DNA of 8,090 bases from JAZKFP01 sp040386355. GTDB lineage: Bacteria > Pseudomonadota > Gammaproteobacteria > Pseudomonadales > UBA6940. Location of the stretch: positions 1 to 8,090 of the forward strand of contig JAZKFP010000235.1 in the NCBI GenBank assembly GCA_040386355.1. The letters run 5' to 3'. Below, piece by piece: positions 1 to 7,045 of this stretch (its first letter is position 1; every line of letters begins with the position of its first letter). Position numbers and translations under genes: made by a program. The notes beneath the pieces were generated by a model. It was not told the DNA's origin, searched no databases, and worked only from the letters and a program-made list of their open reading frames with translations.

Positions 1-139
1 CATTTAAACTGGAATACTCTTGCGATAATTGTCGAAATTGATTTTGATCTTGTATCACTTTGGGTTCTGACAACATCATAGATACTTCATCAAGACGCTC
101 AGCTAGCTGTTGTAATTTACGCTCTAAACTCGGCTTCAT
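1..139 (-). CDS. prfA: Peptide chain release factor 1, N-terminal fragment (cut by window edge)
   Basis: Release factor 1 recognises UAA and UAG in the ribosomal A site and triggers peptide release. Only the first 46 codons are inside the window. They read MKPSLERKLQQLAERLDEVS and continue with a stretch containing LSEPKVIQDQNQFRQLSQEY, which matches the helical N-terminal domain of bacterial RF1; the codon-recognition PxT and catalytic GGQ motifs lie beyond the edge. The ATG overlaps the TGA stop of hemA (ATGA), so the two genes are probably translationally coupled, and hemA-prfA is the usual order in gammaproteobacteria. A weak purine stretch (GAGAG) inside the end of hemA could serve as ribosome binding site. 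Identification rests on the N-terminal pattern together with the gene order. Confidence 0.9.
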   Translation of the reverse strand, partial: MKPSLERKLQQLAERLDEVSMMLSEPKVIQDQNQFRQLSQEYSSLN

Positions 140-1506
140 AGCTGACTCTCGTTTTTGTTTTTTAATTCATCGCTTTTCAATTCTTCACTTTTTAATTCAC
201 TTGGGGGAATTTCAGAATTTTCTTCATTTACCCAAGTAGGCAACTGATGCAAATTATGATCGCTGGCTGCCAAATGACGCAACATTTGTGTTGGCCAATG
301 CATAAGCTTATTCGATAAGCGACTTGCAAATTGTCTTAAAAGTTCTTCTGCAATGGGTGATTGAGACGCAGTTTTCTGCAAAACCTTTTCAATTTCCTGC
401 TCGCACAAGCGCTGCATATCGAATCGATATTTATTAATAAAATGTGAAGAAACCCGTATACGAAAATCTTTATGTAATTCTAACAATTGAATACGAATTT
501 TTTCTTCAGCGGCATTAGCGGATGCTAATCTCGCCTGACGATGCTCTTGAATCAGTTCTTCTAAATCATCTAAGGTAAAATAATAAATATCATTTAATTC
601 GCTGACCGTTGGATCGATATCGCGAGGCACTGCCCAATCCATCATATATATAGGTCGATGCCGACGTTGTTTAATAGCAATTTCTGTGGTTTCACGTGTA
701 ATTAAAATTTCATGACTTGCGGTGCAAGAAACTACCATGTCAGATTGAATTAATTCGTCTTGTAAATTTTCTAATCGACCAGCAGTAATATTTAACGTAT
801 TGGCTAATTCTAAACCTCGCTCATACGTGCGATTTAAAATAACAATTTCTTTAACTTTTTCGGAAATTAAATATTTTGCCATGGATTCAATCATTTCACC
901 GGCGCCAATTAAAATAACGCGCAATGATTTGATATCAGAAAAAATTCGTTTAGCAAGCGTTAAAGTTGCTGAAGGTAAAGTTACCGTTAATTCGCCGATG
1001 CTAGTTTCTGTACGTACTGTTTTTACAATCGCAAATACGTAAGGCAAAACATATTGCAATAAAGCTCCTGCGCCACCATAACTTTGCGCTTCTCGATACG
1101 CATCTTTAATCTGACCAAAAATCTGTGGCTCACCCAACACCATGGAATCCAAACCACAAGCAACTTGCGTAATATGTCGAATTGCAGTTTCGCCGTAATG
1201 AGTAAACAGCACGGCTTCAGTTGGCATCGCTGGTAGATTGACTACTTCTAACCATTTCTCTAATAAATGCTCAGCAGTTAATGAATTCCCTACCGCAAAA
1301 ACTTCAGTGCGATTACAAGTAGAAATCACCATAACTTCTTGGCAAATAAGCATTTCAAGAAACGCTTGATAAATACTCGACAAATTTGTCGTTGGAAAAG
1401 CTAATTGCTCACGCGCTTCAATAGGCGATTGATGATGATTAACACCAACAAGAATCAACCGCTGTAATGGATCTTGAGCCAACATGTGAGGCACGACTTC
1501 GGTCAT
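136..1506 (-). CDS. hemA: Glutamyl-tRNA reductase
   Basis: Cytoplasmic enzyme that reduces glutamyl-tRNA(Glu) with NADPH to glutamate-1-semialdehyde, the first committed step of C5-pathway heme synthesis. The catalytic domain (about residues 17-175) holds the STCNRTE motif with nucleophile Cys64 and the LGEPQIFGQIKDAY signature at 124-137. The Rossmann NADPH domain has GAGEMIESMAKYL near 201-213 and the conserved AVPRDIDP at 292-299. A helical dimerisation domain follows to about 425. At 456 residues it is longer than the roughly 420 usual for the family, because of about 15 extra N-terminal residues and a charged tail (436-450) of repeated ELK units. The homologous part starts at LILVGVNHHQSP, so Met8 is an alternative start; only a weak AGAGA lies before the chosen ATG. 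The stop overlaps prfA. Upstream lies an inverted-repeat element rather than a gene, and I see no convincing promoter for it. Confidence 0.96.
   Translation of the reverse strand: MTEVVPHMLAQDPLQRLILVGVNHHQSPIEAREQLAFPTTNLSSIYQAFLEMLICQEVMVISTCNRTEVFAVGNSLTAEHLLEKWLEVVNLPAMPTEAVLFTHYGETAIRHITQVACGLDSMVLGEPQIFGQIKDAYREAQSYGGAGALLQYVLPYVFAIVKTVRTETSIGELTVTLPSATLTLAKRIFSDIKSLRVILIGAGEMIESMAKYLISEKVKEIVILNRTYERGLELANTLNITAGRLENLQDELIQSDMVVSCTASHEILITRETTEIAIKQRRHRPIYMMDWAVPRDIDPTVSELNDIYYFTLDDLEELIQEHRQARLASANAAEEKIRIQLLELHKDFRIRVSSHFINKYRFDMQRLCEQEIEKVLQKTASQSPIAEELLRQFASRLSNKLMHWPTQMLRHLAASDHNLHQLPTWVNEENSEIPPSELKSEELKSDELKNKNESQL
157..198 (-). repeat. Short in-frame tandem repeat in the hemA C-terminal tail
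   Basis: Three imperfect 15-base units (the last partial) follow one another in frame and encode ELKSE, ELKSD and ELKN near the end of glutamyl-tRNA reductase. The tail lies after the dimerisation domain and is not part of the conserved enzyme. Such a repeat could change copy number by slippage without affecting the stop or the overlap with prfA. No function is implied. Confidence 0.6.
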
Positions 1507-1538
1507 GAAAAGATCTCTAATTATTTATTTGCGGTTTT

Positions 1539-1650
1539 ATCTTTTGCACAGTGATTTTCCCGGTGCAACGTCTTGAGAACGGCGTGCGGGCTTGTGAAGC
1601 TCGCGCAAACATACTCAAGTAACAACCGGGAAAATCACTGTGCAAAAGAT
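1539..1650. repeat. MITE-like palindromic element with 26-bp perfect inverted ends
   Basis: Positions 1539-1564 (beginning ATCTTTTGCACAGTGATTTT) are an exact reverse complement of 1625-1650. Inside, CTTGAG at 1572-1577 pairs with CTCAAG at 1614-1619. The centre, 1584-1606, forms a 10-bp hairpin with a GTG loop that uses two G-U pairs if read as plus-strand RNA. The unit carries no coding capacity of its own. Its outermost AT on both sides could be a 2-bp target duplication, because AT is its own complement; in that case the element is 1541-1648 (108 bp). It resembles non-autonomous miniature transposable elements or ERIC-type repeats in size and shape. It lies between the carboxylase alpha gene and hemA and enters the 3' end of the former. 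Function as a terminator or RNA-processing site is possible but lacks the classic U-tract. Copy number elsewhere cannot be judged from one window. Confidence 0.75.
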
Positions 1651-4253
1651 GTAGATGATACCAGTGCAGCGCGACACATGCTGCGCGTCCATTCCGAATT
1701 ATGATCTTTATCCTGATGAGAAAAAGCATTATGCGTTATTACATCAGGTGTTACTCGAAACAACAGCTGACCACGTTGAACGATTTCACCGCGACCATGC
1801 GTTAATATAATTTCGTCCACTCTCCCTGAAAAATCTGCGCATACTCGATGAAACATTTTCATTACTTCAACAATATAGAGTGGATCTCCAGATTTGAAAT
1901 ACTGGCCGACTTGAACAAAAGGTAAAGCATCTGGGGTTTCTTGAGCGTAAATCATACCCCCGGTCGCGGCTACGATTTCCGAGCTTCCAGATTTGGGGGG
2001 AGGTGATAACTGGTGCAAAGCAATTTCAAGCGCTGCTGCATTCCAATGGGTAGGCCACTGTAAAGTCTGATCATTTAAAGTAAAGCAATTTAAAAACTCT
2101 AGTACTGGTTGAATCCACAACCCTACAATTCCAGAATCATTATCGCACGGTACATTTTTTAAACTTGGTTGTAATATAAACGCTTTACCCGACCAATCAT
2201 GAGATAATTCAATTATTTTAACAACGCTAATTGATAACACCCATTGATCATTTTGCTTACGTAGAGCTTTTTTATAATAAAGATACAAAACCCAAGCTAA
2301 CCAGCGATGTGGATTTTTAGTTATCCAAATAAACATAATTTTTAACTGTGATTGAATTAAAAATTGCATTTGATTAGTTGCAGAGTTATTTTTTTTATTC
2401 AGCCAAATTTCCCATTCTTGCCATAACGTTTGCCAACAAATTTGATTTAAATGCTGTTTTAATTGCGCTAATAAAAATAAATACGCATTTAAACTTCCAG
2501 TAGGAATTACAGTGTTCAACGGCAATAAGCTTAATGCTTGTAAAATGGCGGCTAATGGCAATGTATTTAATTGAACCTGATTTCCCTGCGCTGGTGCATG
2601 AATTAATGCTTGAGAAAGTGTTGCCATTGCTTCTGATAATGAATCCGCAGTAGAAATCCATAATGCGACATTGGAATCGTAGGCACCGGTTAATGCATAA
2701 GGAATAAACGCATCTGTATCAGGATTTCGGCGCGTTATACCTTGATCATCACAGATAATATTTTCTGGTACACGCCATTCGCGAACAATTCCACCAGGCG
2801 CAGGTTGCAATGCATCATCCGTCACATTTATACGTGCTTCAACAGCAGCTTTTGCTAAAACAATACGTTCAGGTTTGGGTAATTTTTTTCCGTGCAATCG
2901 AATTAGAACTGCGGCTGCAATTAATGAATAACATATAAAATAATCGTTGGAATTTTCAGGGCAATGAAAAATTAATGCATACACCGCTTCTGTTACTCGA
3001 TGCTCAACCTGTAAACGTGTGTTCATTTCCATAAAATAATAATGGTCATCGACAACCATACATTCGAATGTAGAAACCGAATCTAATCCAACTGCTTTAC
3101 CAAATACGGCAGCATCCTGCTCCATGTTTTGCAATAATTCTTGCATTTGAATTAATTTATTTTTAGAACTTTTATCTTTAGTTTTTTCAACTTCTGTAGC
3201 TAAGGCTTCAGCCGTAACTGACCATTCAATCATTTTTTGCTCATGACGTTGAACTGAGCAATCACGGCCACCCAAACTAATGCACCAATCACCATTACCA
3301 ATTAATTGAATTTCTTGATGTTGAAGTTGAGAAATATTTCGCTCTAAAACAATGGTTTTATCCATACCGGGTGAAAGCGCTTGCACTTCACGCAATACAT
3401 CAACAATTGAATTAGCAATCTGCGCATTTGAATTATTGCTTGGCGTTAATAAACGTTGGCCTTTTCCGCCACCACCTATTGCTGATTTCAAACGCAATGT
3501 TATTTCAGGATGCTTTTGCCAAATGTTTTGTGCTTGAAGAATTGCTTCTTGTTGAATATCTTCAACAGGAATTGGATCAATTCCTGCGTTTTGAATTAAC
3601 TGAATCCATTCAGCCAACTGTGGTTCTTCCAGATTTTTATTTAAATAATTTTTATAATTATTAGGCAAATATTTATTAAATTTTTCAAACCATATTTTTT
3701 TATTTTCGAGTTTAGATAAATATCTTTGCAAAGCTGCAATTGATAATGAATCAACTCCAGGCACAACGGAAACATTTAATGAACGAGCCCAACGTTTTGC
3801 TTGATCTTTTTTACCGGCATTTTCAATAACTGAAGAGCATGGGCCAATAAATAATAAACCAGCGTTTTCAATATGCCGTACAAAATCTGCATCTTCCGCC
3901 ATAAATCCATAACCGGCAAAAATAGCGTTGTACGAATATTCTTTTGCAAGAGAAATAATCTGTTGAATAACTTCAGCACGGGCCTCTGCATTACTGCCAG
4001 AATATTCTTTAATCCAATGCACATTACAATTTTTTGGTTTATGACGTATTTCAGGGGTTAATCCGTGTGGATGTAATAACGCATCTTTATCCGCAACTAA
4101 CATTCCCATTCGCAAAACACCAAGTTGATTAAAAACTTCAATCGCTTCTAATCGAACAGGGCCGCGGCAAACGATTAGTGGAATTAAAGAGTGGGCTTGG
4201 AATTGTTGGCACCACGACCCTTGTGGAGAATAGGAAATTATGAAAGGATCCAT
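1635..4253 (-). CDS. Biotin-dependent acyl-CoA carboxylase alpha subunit (biotin carboxylase plus biotinyl domain)
   Basis: Cytoplasmic subunit that uses ATP and bicarbonate to carboxylate its own biotin. The biotin carboxylase domain spans about 23-575: GYGFMAEDADF at 114-124, ATP-grasp GGGGKG at 260-265, likely catalytic lysines K149, K256 and K340, MEMNTRLQVEH at 408-418 and ARIN at 473-476. The biotinyl domain is at about 760-836, with EVMKM and the biotinylated Lys799. At 872 residues it is far longer than usual PCC/MCC alpha subunits (about 650-670): there is a Lys/Asn-rich insertion near 176-225 and a long, poorly recognisable linker (about 580-755). Two usual motifs are altered: NRGE reads CRGP (29-32) and QRRHQK reads QRHEQK (335-340). 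The last residues and the TGA come from the inverted-repeat element. The partner carboxyltransferase lies upstream, separated by a TIR-like gene. Substrate unknown: acetyl-, propionyl- or longer acyl-CoA are all possible. Confidence 0.88.
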   Translation of the reverse strand: MDPFIISYSPQGSWCQQFQAHSLIPLIVCRGPVRLEAIEVFNQLGVLRMGMLVADKDALLHPHGLTPEIRHKPKNCNVHWIKEYSGSNAEARAEVIQQIISLAKEYSYNAIFAGYGFMAEDADFVRHIENAGLLFIGPCSSVIENAGKKDQAKRWARSLNVSVVPGVDSLSIAALQRYLSKLENKKIWFEKFNKYLPNNYKNYLNKNLEEPQLAEWIQLIQNAGIDPIPVEDIQQEAILQAQNIWQKHPEITLRLKSAIGGGGKGQRLLTPSNNSNAQIANSIVDVLREVQALSPGMDKTIVLERNISQLQHQEIQLIGNGDWCISLGGRDCSVQRHEQKMIEWSVTAEALATEVEKTKDKSSKNKLIQMQELLQNMEQDAAVFGKAVGLDSVSTFECMVVDDHYYFMEMNTRLQVEHRVTEAVYALIFHCPENSNDYFICYSLIAAAVLIRLHGKKLPKPERIVLAKAAVEARINVTDDALQPAPGGIVREWRVPENIICDDQGITRRNPDTDAFIPYALTGAYDSNVALWISTADSLSEAMATLSQALIHAPAQGNQVQLNTLPLAAILQALSLLPLNTVIPTGSLNAYLFLLAQLKQHLNQICWQTLWQEWEIWLNKKNNSATNQMQFLIQSQLKIMFIWITKNPHRWLAWVLYLYYKKALRKQNDQWVLSISVVKIIELSHDWSGKAFILQPSLKNVPCDNDSGIVGLWIQPVLEFLNCFTLNDQTLQWPTHWNAAALEIALHQLSPPPKSGSSEIVAATGGMIYAQETPDALPFVQVGQYFKSGDPLYIVEVMKMFHRVCADFSGRVDEIILTHGRGEIVQRGQLLFRVTPDVITHNAFSHQDKDHNSEWTRSMCRAALVSSTSFAQ

Positions 4254-4270
4254 AAGGAGCTTATTCCTTA
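4253..4270 (-). promoter_or_regulatory. Ribosome binding site within a small hairpin, carboxylase alpha gene
   Basis: An AAGGA Shine-Dalgarno sequence lies 11 bases before the ATG, a slightly long spacing. TAAGGA (4265-4270) is complementary to TCCTTA, whose last base is the A of the start codon, giving a 6-bp stem with a 6-base loop that would cover the ribosome binding site. This could weaken initiation or couple it to upstream translation. The stem is short and may be chance. The surrounding spacer 4254-4375 is very AT-rich and I see no clear promoter or terminator in it. Confidence 0.4.
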
Positions 4271-4375
4271 AAATAAATTTTGAAAAGGTTAATATTTTTT
4301 ACAGAATGGATTTTAAGAATTTTTAATTCAATCTAAAAGGAAAATTAAAATAATTTATAAAGAAAAATATATTTT

Positions 4376-5242
4376 TTAGACTGCATCATTCATATCAGCA
4401 CTTAATCCAACATGTTTAAGCTCACGCGCAAGTTTTAATTTCCAACCATCATCGTCATCCATTGGAATGTAAGTTACTCCGTGATAATCTGACGGCATGT
4501 CTACAGAACCCTTAAATAATACCACAACACGTGAACGCGTAAGACGCCCTACAAAGTATCCGAGCTCAAGAATTACATTTTGTCTTACGCGGGGTCTGGG
4601 ATTTTCTTGATCACCTTTTTTGTAACCTACATCATCGGGCGTCATTAATACAACAGCAAAAGATACATTACCATTTTTTTCAAACTTCTCTATTATTGTG
4701 CGGCCCTCATTAGGTTTTTCACTTAAAACTATAGGATCTAGACGTAGTTTTTCTAAAAATCTTGCCGTTTTTTGTTTTGCTTCTTCATCATGCCCATGAA
4801 CCAAAAAAACAGATCTATCATTTAGAATAGTATTTTCGGATTCTATAATTTTAGAGCTTTCGTTAACATTAAAGGAAAGATCTATTCTTTTTTCCTCAAG
4901 ACGATTAATCAAACCAATAAGCATGGCTACTGTTTGATTAATGCCATTTAAAAATTTACGCTAACGATGTGATGGCGTATCGTTTAGGCTATATCCTCCA
5001 TGCCAAATATCATGATATTAATGATCTTGAAACTCTGGTGAATTTGATCCAAAAATTTCTCTAATTGATTCACGAATATTTGATCTTGCTGTATTAGCTC
5101 TAGCATCTCCAAATGGAACATTTGCAGTTACAAGACCTTGCACCTCATCAATTCTTCTTTTTAATTTTGCAATTCCTTGATCGATTTCAAATAATGTAAA
5201 TTTTTTGACTTCTACTACAGAGTGAGAATTTTTATTAGTCAT
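4376..5242 (-). pseudogene. TIR-like nucleotide-binding protein, interrupted by two in-frame nonsense codons
   Basis: One continuous frame of 288 codons broken by TAA at codon 75 (5018-5020) and TAG at codon 94 (4961-4963), with no frameshift. Codons 1-74 hold a helical N-terminal region (GIAKLKRRIDEV, then IREIFGSNSPEFQDH). Codons 76-93 read YHDIWHGGYSLNDTPSHR and codons 95-119 continue with RKFLNGINQTVAMLIGLINR, the expected family continuation. Codons about 144-282 are a TIR-like domain: VFLVHGHDEEAK, NEGRTIIEKFE (178-188), RVRQNVILELGYFVGRL (218-234) and SDYHGVTYIPMD (251-262). Related TIR-like domains act as NAD-cleaving effectors in anti-phage systems (CBASS and Pycsar); that role is inferred from the family. 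The ATG at 5242 has a good AGGA nine bases upstream. The 182-codon downstream part could start at 4924 but has no ribosome binding site there. It sits between two carboxylase subunit genes on the same strand. Most likely a recently inactivated defence gene. Confidence 0.85.
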
Positions 5243-5251
5243 TATTTAATT

Positions 5252-5255
5252 TCCT
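5252..5255 (-). promoter_or_regulatory. Ribosome binding site of the TIR-like gene
   Basis: AGGA, nine bases before the ATG at 5242, is the best Shine-Dalgarno match around this gene and supports that start. It partly overlaps a 5-bp inverted repeat (CTAAA at 5265-5269 with TTTAG at 5254-5258). No equivalent site precedes the internal ATG at 4924, which argues that the downstream half was not designed as a separate gene. Confidence 0.5.
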
Positions 5256-5296
5256 AAAATAATATTTAGCAGAATATATTGATTAAAAAAAATTAC

Positions 5297-6901
5297 TCAA
5301 AACTCCCGCTGCGGTCCGACCATCGGTCCTGCAATATAATGCTGCATTAAATGAATTAAATGCTTCGCCACAGTTTTTCGTAAATGCTCAGGTTGTACCA
5401 TTTCTGAAATCGAACCCAGACTTAATGCTTCACGTGGATTTAAAAATTCATTTTCGTATTGTGTAATCCATTGTGCTTCGCGACGTGTTTGTTCTTCCGC
5501 AATCCAACGTTGTTTGTCCGCATTATTTAGTTGTTTTTGTTGTTCGGCTTCTTGCGCAATCGTTTTACGCAACGTTTGAATTTCTTTTTTATAGACAAAC
5601 TCTCGGCCTGCGGCTCCCATCACCGCAATACGTGCCGTTGGTAAAGCTAAGACAACATTGGCGCCGGTTGAGTAATTATTGTAGGTCGCAAACGCACCAC
5701 CGAAAGCATTTCGAACAATTAATAAAATACGTGGTGTACGCACATCAACAATGGCGTCGAGCATCATACGACCTGATTGAATTACACCAAGCTGTTCTTG
5801 TTCAGAACCTGGTAAAAAACCTGTTGTGTCTTCAATAAAAATTAATGGAATATTATATAAATTACAAAAGCGAATAAATCGCGTATTTTTTTCTGCAGCT
5901 GCTACATCAATTTGACCAGATTCAACCGCTGAATTATTCGCAATAAATCCGGTTAAATATCCACCCATACGTGCAAAGGCACAAATTGTATTGCGAGCAC
6001 GTGCCGGTTGAAATTCAAAATAATCACCGTAATCACACAGCGCGCGAATTAAAATACCAATATCAATCGGCGTATTAAATCCGGTAGATGAATCAATAGC
6101 TGTCTTTAACCAACGATCTAATTCTTCCGTTAAACGATTTATATCATCTGTGTTTTTTGTTATTGCTGGTAATTCATAACAGCTTGATGGAAGAAATCGC
6201 AATAATTCACGGACTTTTAATAAGGCGTCATTTTCATTTTCAACTGTATAATCTACAACGCCACTTTTAACATGTACATTTGGGCCGCCTAATGCATCGG
6301 CAGTAATTTGTTCCCCTAATACGGATTGCACAACACTCACACCAGTTAAACCGATAAATGTATTTTTCGGTTGAATTAAAAAACTACCTTGACGTGGTAA
6401 ATACGCACCACCACCAGCATTAAATCCAAACATGCACATAATACTTGGAACAATTCCACTGCATCGACGTAATGCCGCAAACGCTTGTGCATAACCTTCT
6501 AATCCACCGACCCCCGCAGGAACAAAAGCTCCAGCGCTGTCATTTAATCCGACAATGGGAATACGTTGTTGCCGGGCGTGATCGAACAACCACGCGAGTT
6601 TACGTCCATTAGTCGCGTCCATCGAACCAGCCCGTAATGTAAAATCATGGCCGTAAAATGCAACGTCACGACCATGAATTTTTATTACTGCAGTAACAAT
6701 AGAACTACCATCTAATTGTGTACCCCAATTTTGAAAAAAGATTAATGGTTCAGAGTTTTTATCTATTAATTTTTCCATACGCTGCCAAACCGTCATGCGA
6801 CCCTTTTCAAATTGACGCGCAATAGATTCAGGAGTTGGAGCGGATTGAGCAGCTTGTTGATAAAGAGAAGCTTGATACTTAAGGTCGTCATAACATGGCA
6901 T
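5297..6901 (-). CDS. Acyl-CoA carboxylase carboxyltransferase (beta) subunit
   Basis: Cytoplasmic subunit that moves the carboxyl group from carboxybiotin on the alpha subunit to an acyl-CoA. It has the crotonase-fold double domain of the PCC/MCC beta family. The N-terminal half (about 30-240) shows KGRMTVWQRM, DFTLRAGSMDATNGRK, LNDSAGAFVPAGVGGLEG at 119-136, the FGFNAGGGAYLP turn at 158-169 and ALGGPNVHVKSGVVD at 203-217. The C-terminal half (about 285-510) shows SGQIDVAAAEKNTRFIRFC, DTTGFLPGSEQEQLGVI, the VRNAFGGAF turn at 396-404 and PTARIAVMGAAG at 421-432. Length (534) is normal for the family and all expected glycine turns are present, so it looks functional. AAGGA lies 11 bases before the ATG, downstream of a good promoter. 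It is probably the first gene of an operon with the biotin carboxylase gene, now split by the TIR-like gene. The acyl substrate cannot be assigned. Confidence 0.93.
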   Translation of the reverse strand: MPCYDDLKYQASLYQQAAQSAPTPESIARQFEKGRMTVWQRMEKLIDKNSEPLIFFQNWGTQLDGSSIVTAVIKIHGRDVAFYGHDFTLRAGSMDATNGRKLAWLFDHARQQRIPIVGLNDSAGAFVPAGVGGLEGYAQAFAALRRCSGIVPSIMCMFGFNAGGGAYLPRQGSFLIQPKNTFIGLTGVSVVQSVLGEQITADALGGPNVHVKSGVVDYTVENENDALLKVRELLRFLPSSCYELPAITKNTDDINRLTEELDRWLKTAIDSSTGFNTPIDIGILIRALCDYGDYFEFQPARARNTICAFARMGGYLTGFIANNSAVESGQIDVAAAEKNTRFIRFCNLYNIPLIFIEDTTGFLPGSEQEQLGVIQSGRMMLDAIVDVRTPRILLIVRNAFGGAFATYNNYSTGANVVLALPTARIAVMGAAGREFVYKKEIQTLRKTIAQEAEQQKQLNNADKQRWIAEEQTRREAQWITQYENEFLNPREALSLGSISEMVQPEHLRKTVAKHLIHLMQHYIAGPMVGPQREF

Positions 6902-6949
6902 AGTCTAAAAAATCCTTGTAAGATACGTTGTAAAAAATAAATATTTATT

Positions 6950-6978
6950 AATATATATATCAAAATGCGCGGGTTCAA
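6950..6978 (-). promoter_or_regulatory. Sigma70-type promoter for the carboxylase operon
   Basis: Read on the minus strand, TTGAAC (6973-6978) and TATATT (6950-6955) are separated by exactly 17 bases, close to consensus for both boxes. Transcription would start near 6943, leaving a leader of about 42 bases before the carboxyltransferase ATG at 6901, with AAGGA at 6913-6917. The region is AT-rich, so a -10 match alone would mean little; the -35 box and spacing make it plausible. Confidence 0.5.
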
Positions 6979-7011
6979 AACTCATATTTTTTTGCTTTAT
7001 ATATTGGCCTT

Positions 7012-7017
7012 TATACT
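7012..7017 (+). promoter_or_regulatory. Tentative -10 box for the divergent plus-strand gene
   Basis: TATACT lies about 29 bases before the start at 7046, a good -10 match. The nearest -35-like sequence, TTGCTT at 6992-6997, is only 14 bases away, shorter than usual, so the promoter is uncertain. It sits back to back with the minus-strand carboxylase promoter in the same 144-base spacer. Confidence 0.3.
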
Positions 7018-7032
7018 TTTTCAATAAGCAGT

Positions 7033-7036
7033 GGAG
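7033..7036 (+). promoter_or_regulatory. Ribosome binding site deciding the start at 7046
   Basis: GGAG (within GTGGAGA) lies nine bases before ATG 7046-7048. It is a strong match at normal spacing and is the main reason for choosing this start for the plus-strand reading frame. Confidence 0.6.
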
Positions 7037-7045
7037 ATAATTAAA

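Noticed and set aside
800..1042. Plus-strand frame of 80 codons inside hemA
   Set aside because: It lies wholly antisense to the conserved catalytic and NADPH domains of hemA, and its product has no recognisable feature.
1539..1650. Intrinsic terminator for the carboxylase operon
   Set aside because: The stem is much longer than an intrinsic terminator, is mostly not GC-rich, and is not followed by a run of U on the minus strand; transcription effects remain possible but are not shown.
1517..1729. Minus-strand 70-codon frame across the inverted-repeat element
   Set aside because: It overlaps the end of the carboxylase gene in another frame and owes its length to the palindrome; no ribosome binding site or protein-like pattern.
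4254..4375. Promoter for the carboxylase alpha gene in the AT-rich spacer
   Set aside because: Several TA-rich -10-like strings exist but none has a -35 box at 16-18 bases, so none can be separated from background composition.
4376..4924. Separate intact 182-codon TIR protein starting at 4924
   Set aside because: No ribosome binding site precedes that ATG, and family-like sequence continues upstream in the same frame through both stops to the ATG at 5242, which has a good AGGA.
4961..5020. Reassigned genetic code in which TAA and TAG encode glutamine, suggested by both nonsense codons sitting at Gln-like positions and by three large genes all ending in TGA
   Set aside because: The hemA, carboxylase and plus-strand frames run for more than 2,000 codons with many Gln residues and no TAA or TAG; prfA, whose product reads UAA and UAG as stops, is present; and the TIR-like gene itself ends with TAA at 4376-4378 where the family is expected to end.
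5473..5838. Plus-strand frame of 121 codons inside the carboxyltransferase gene
   Set aside because: Fully antisense to the conserved C-terminal half of the carboxyltransferase; it looks like an antisense shadow of that gene.
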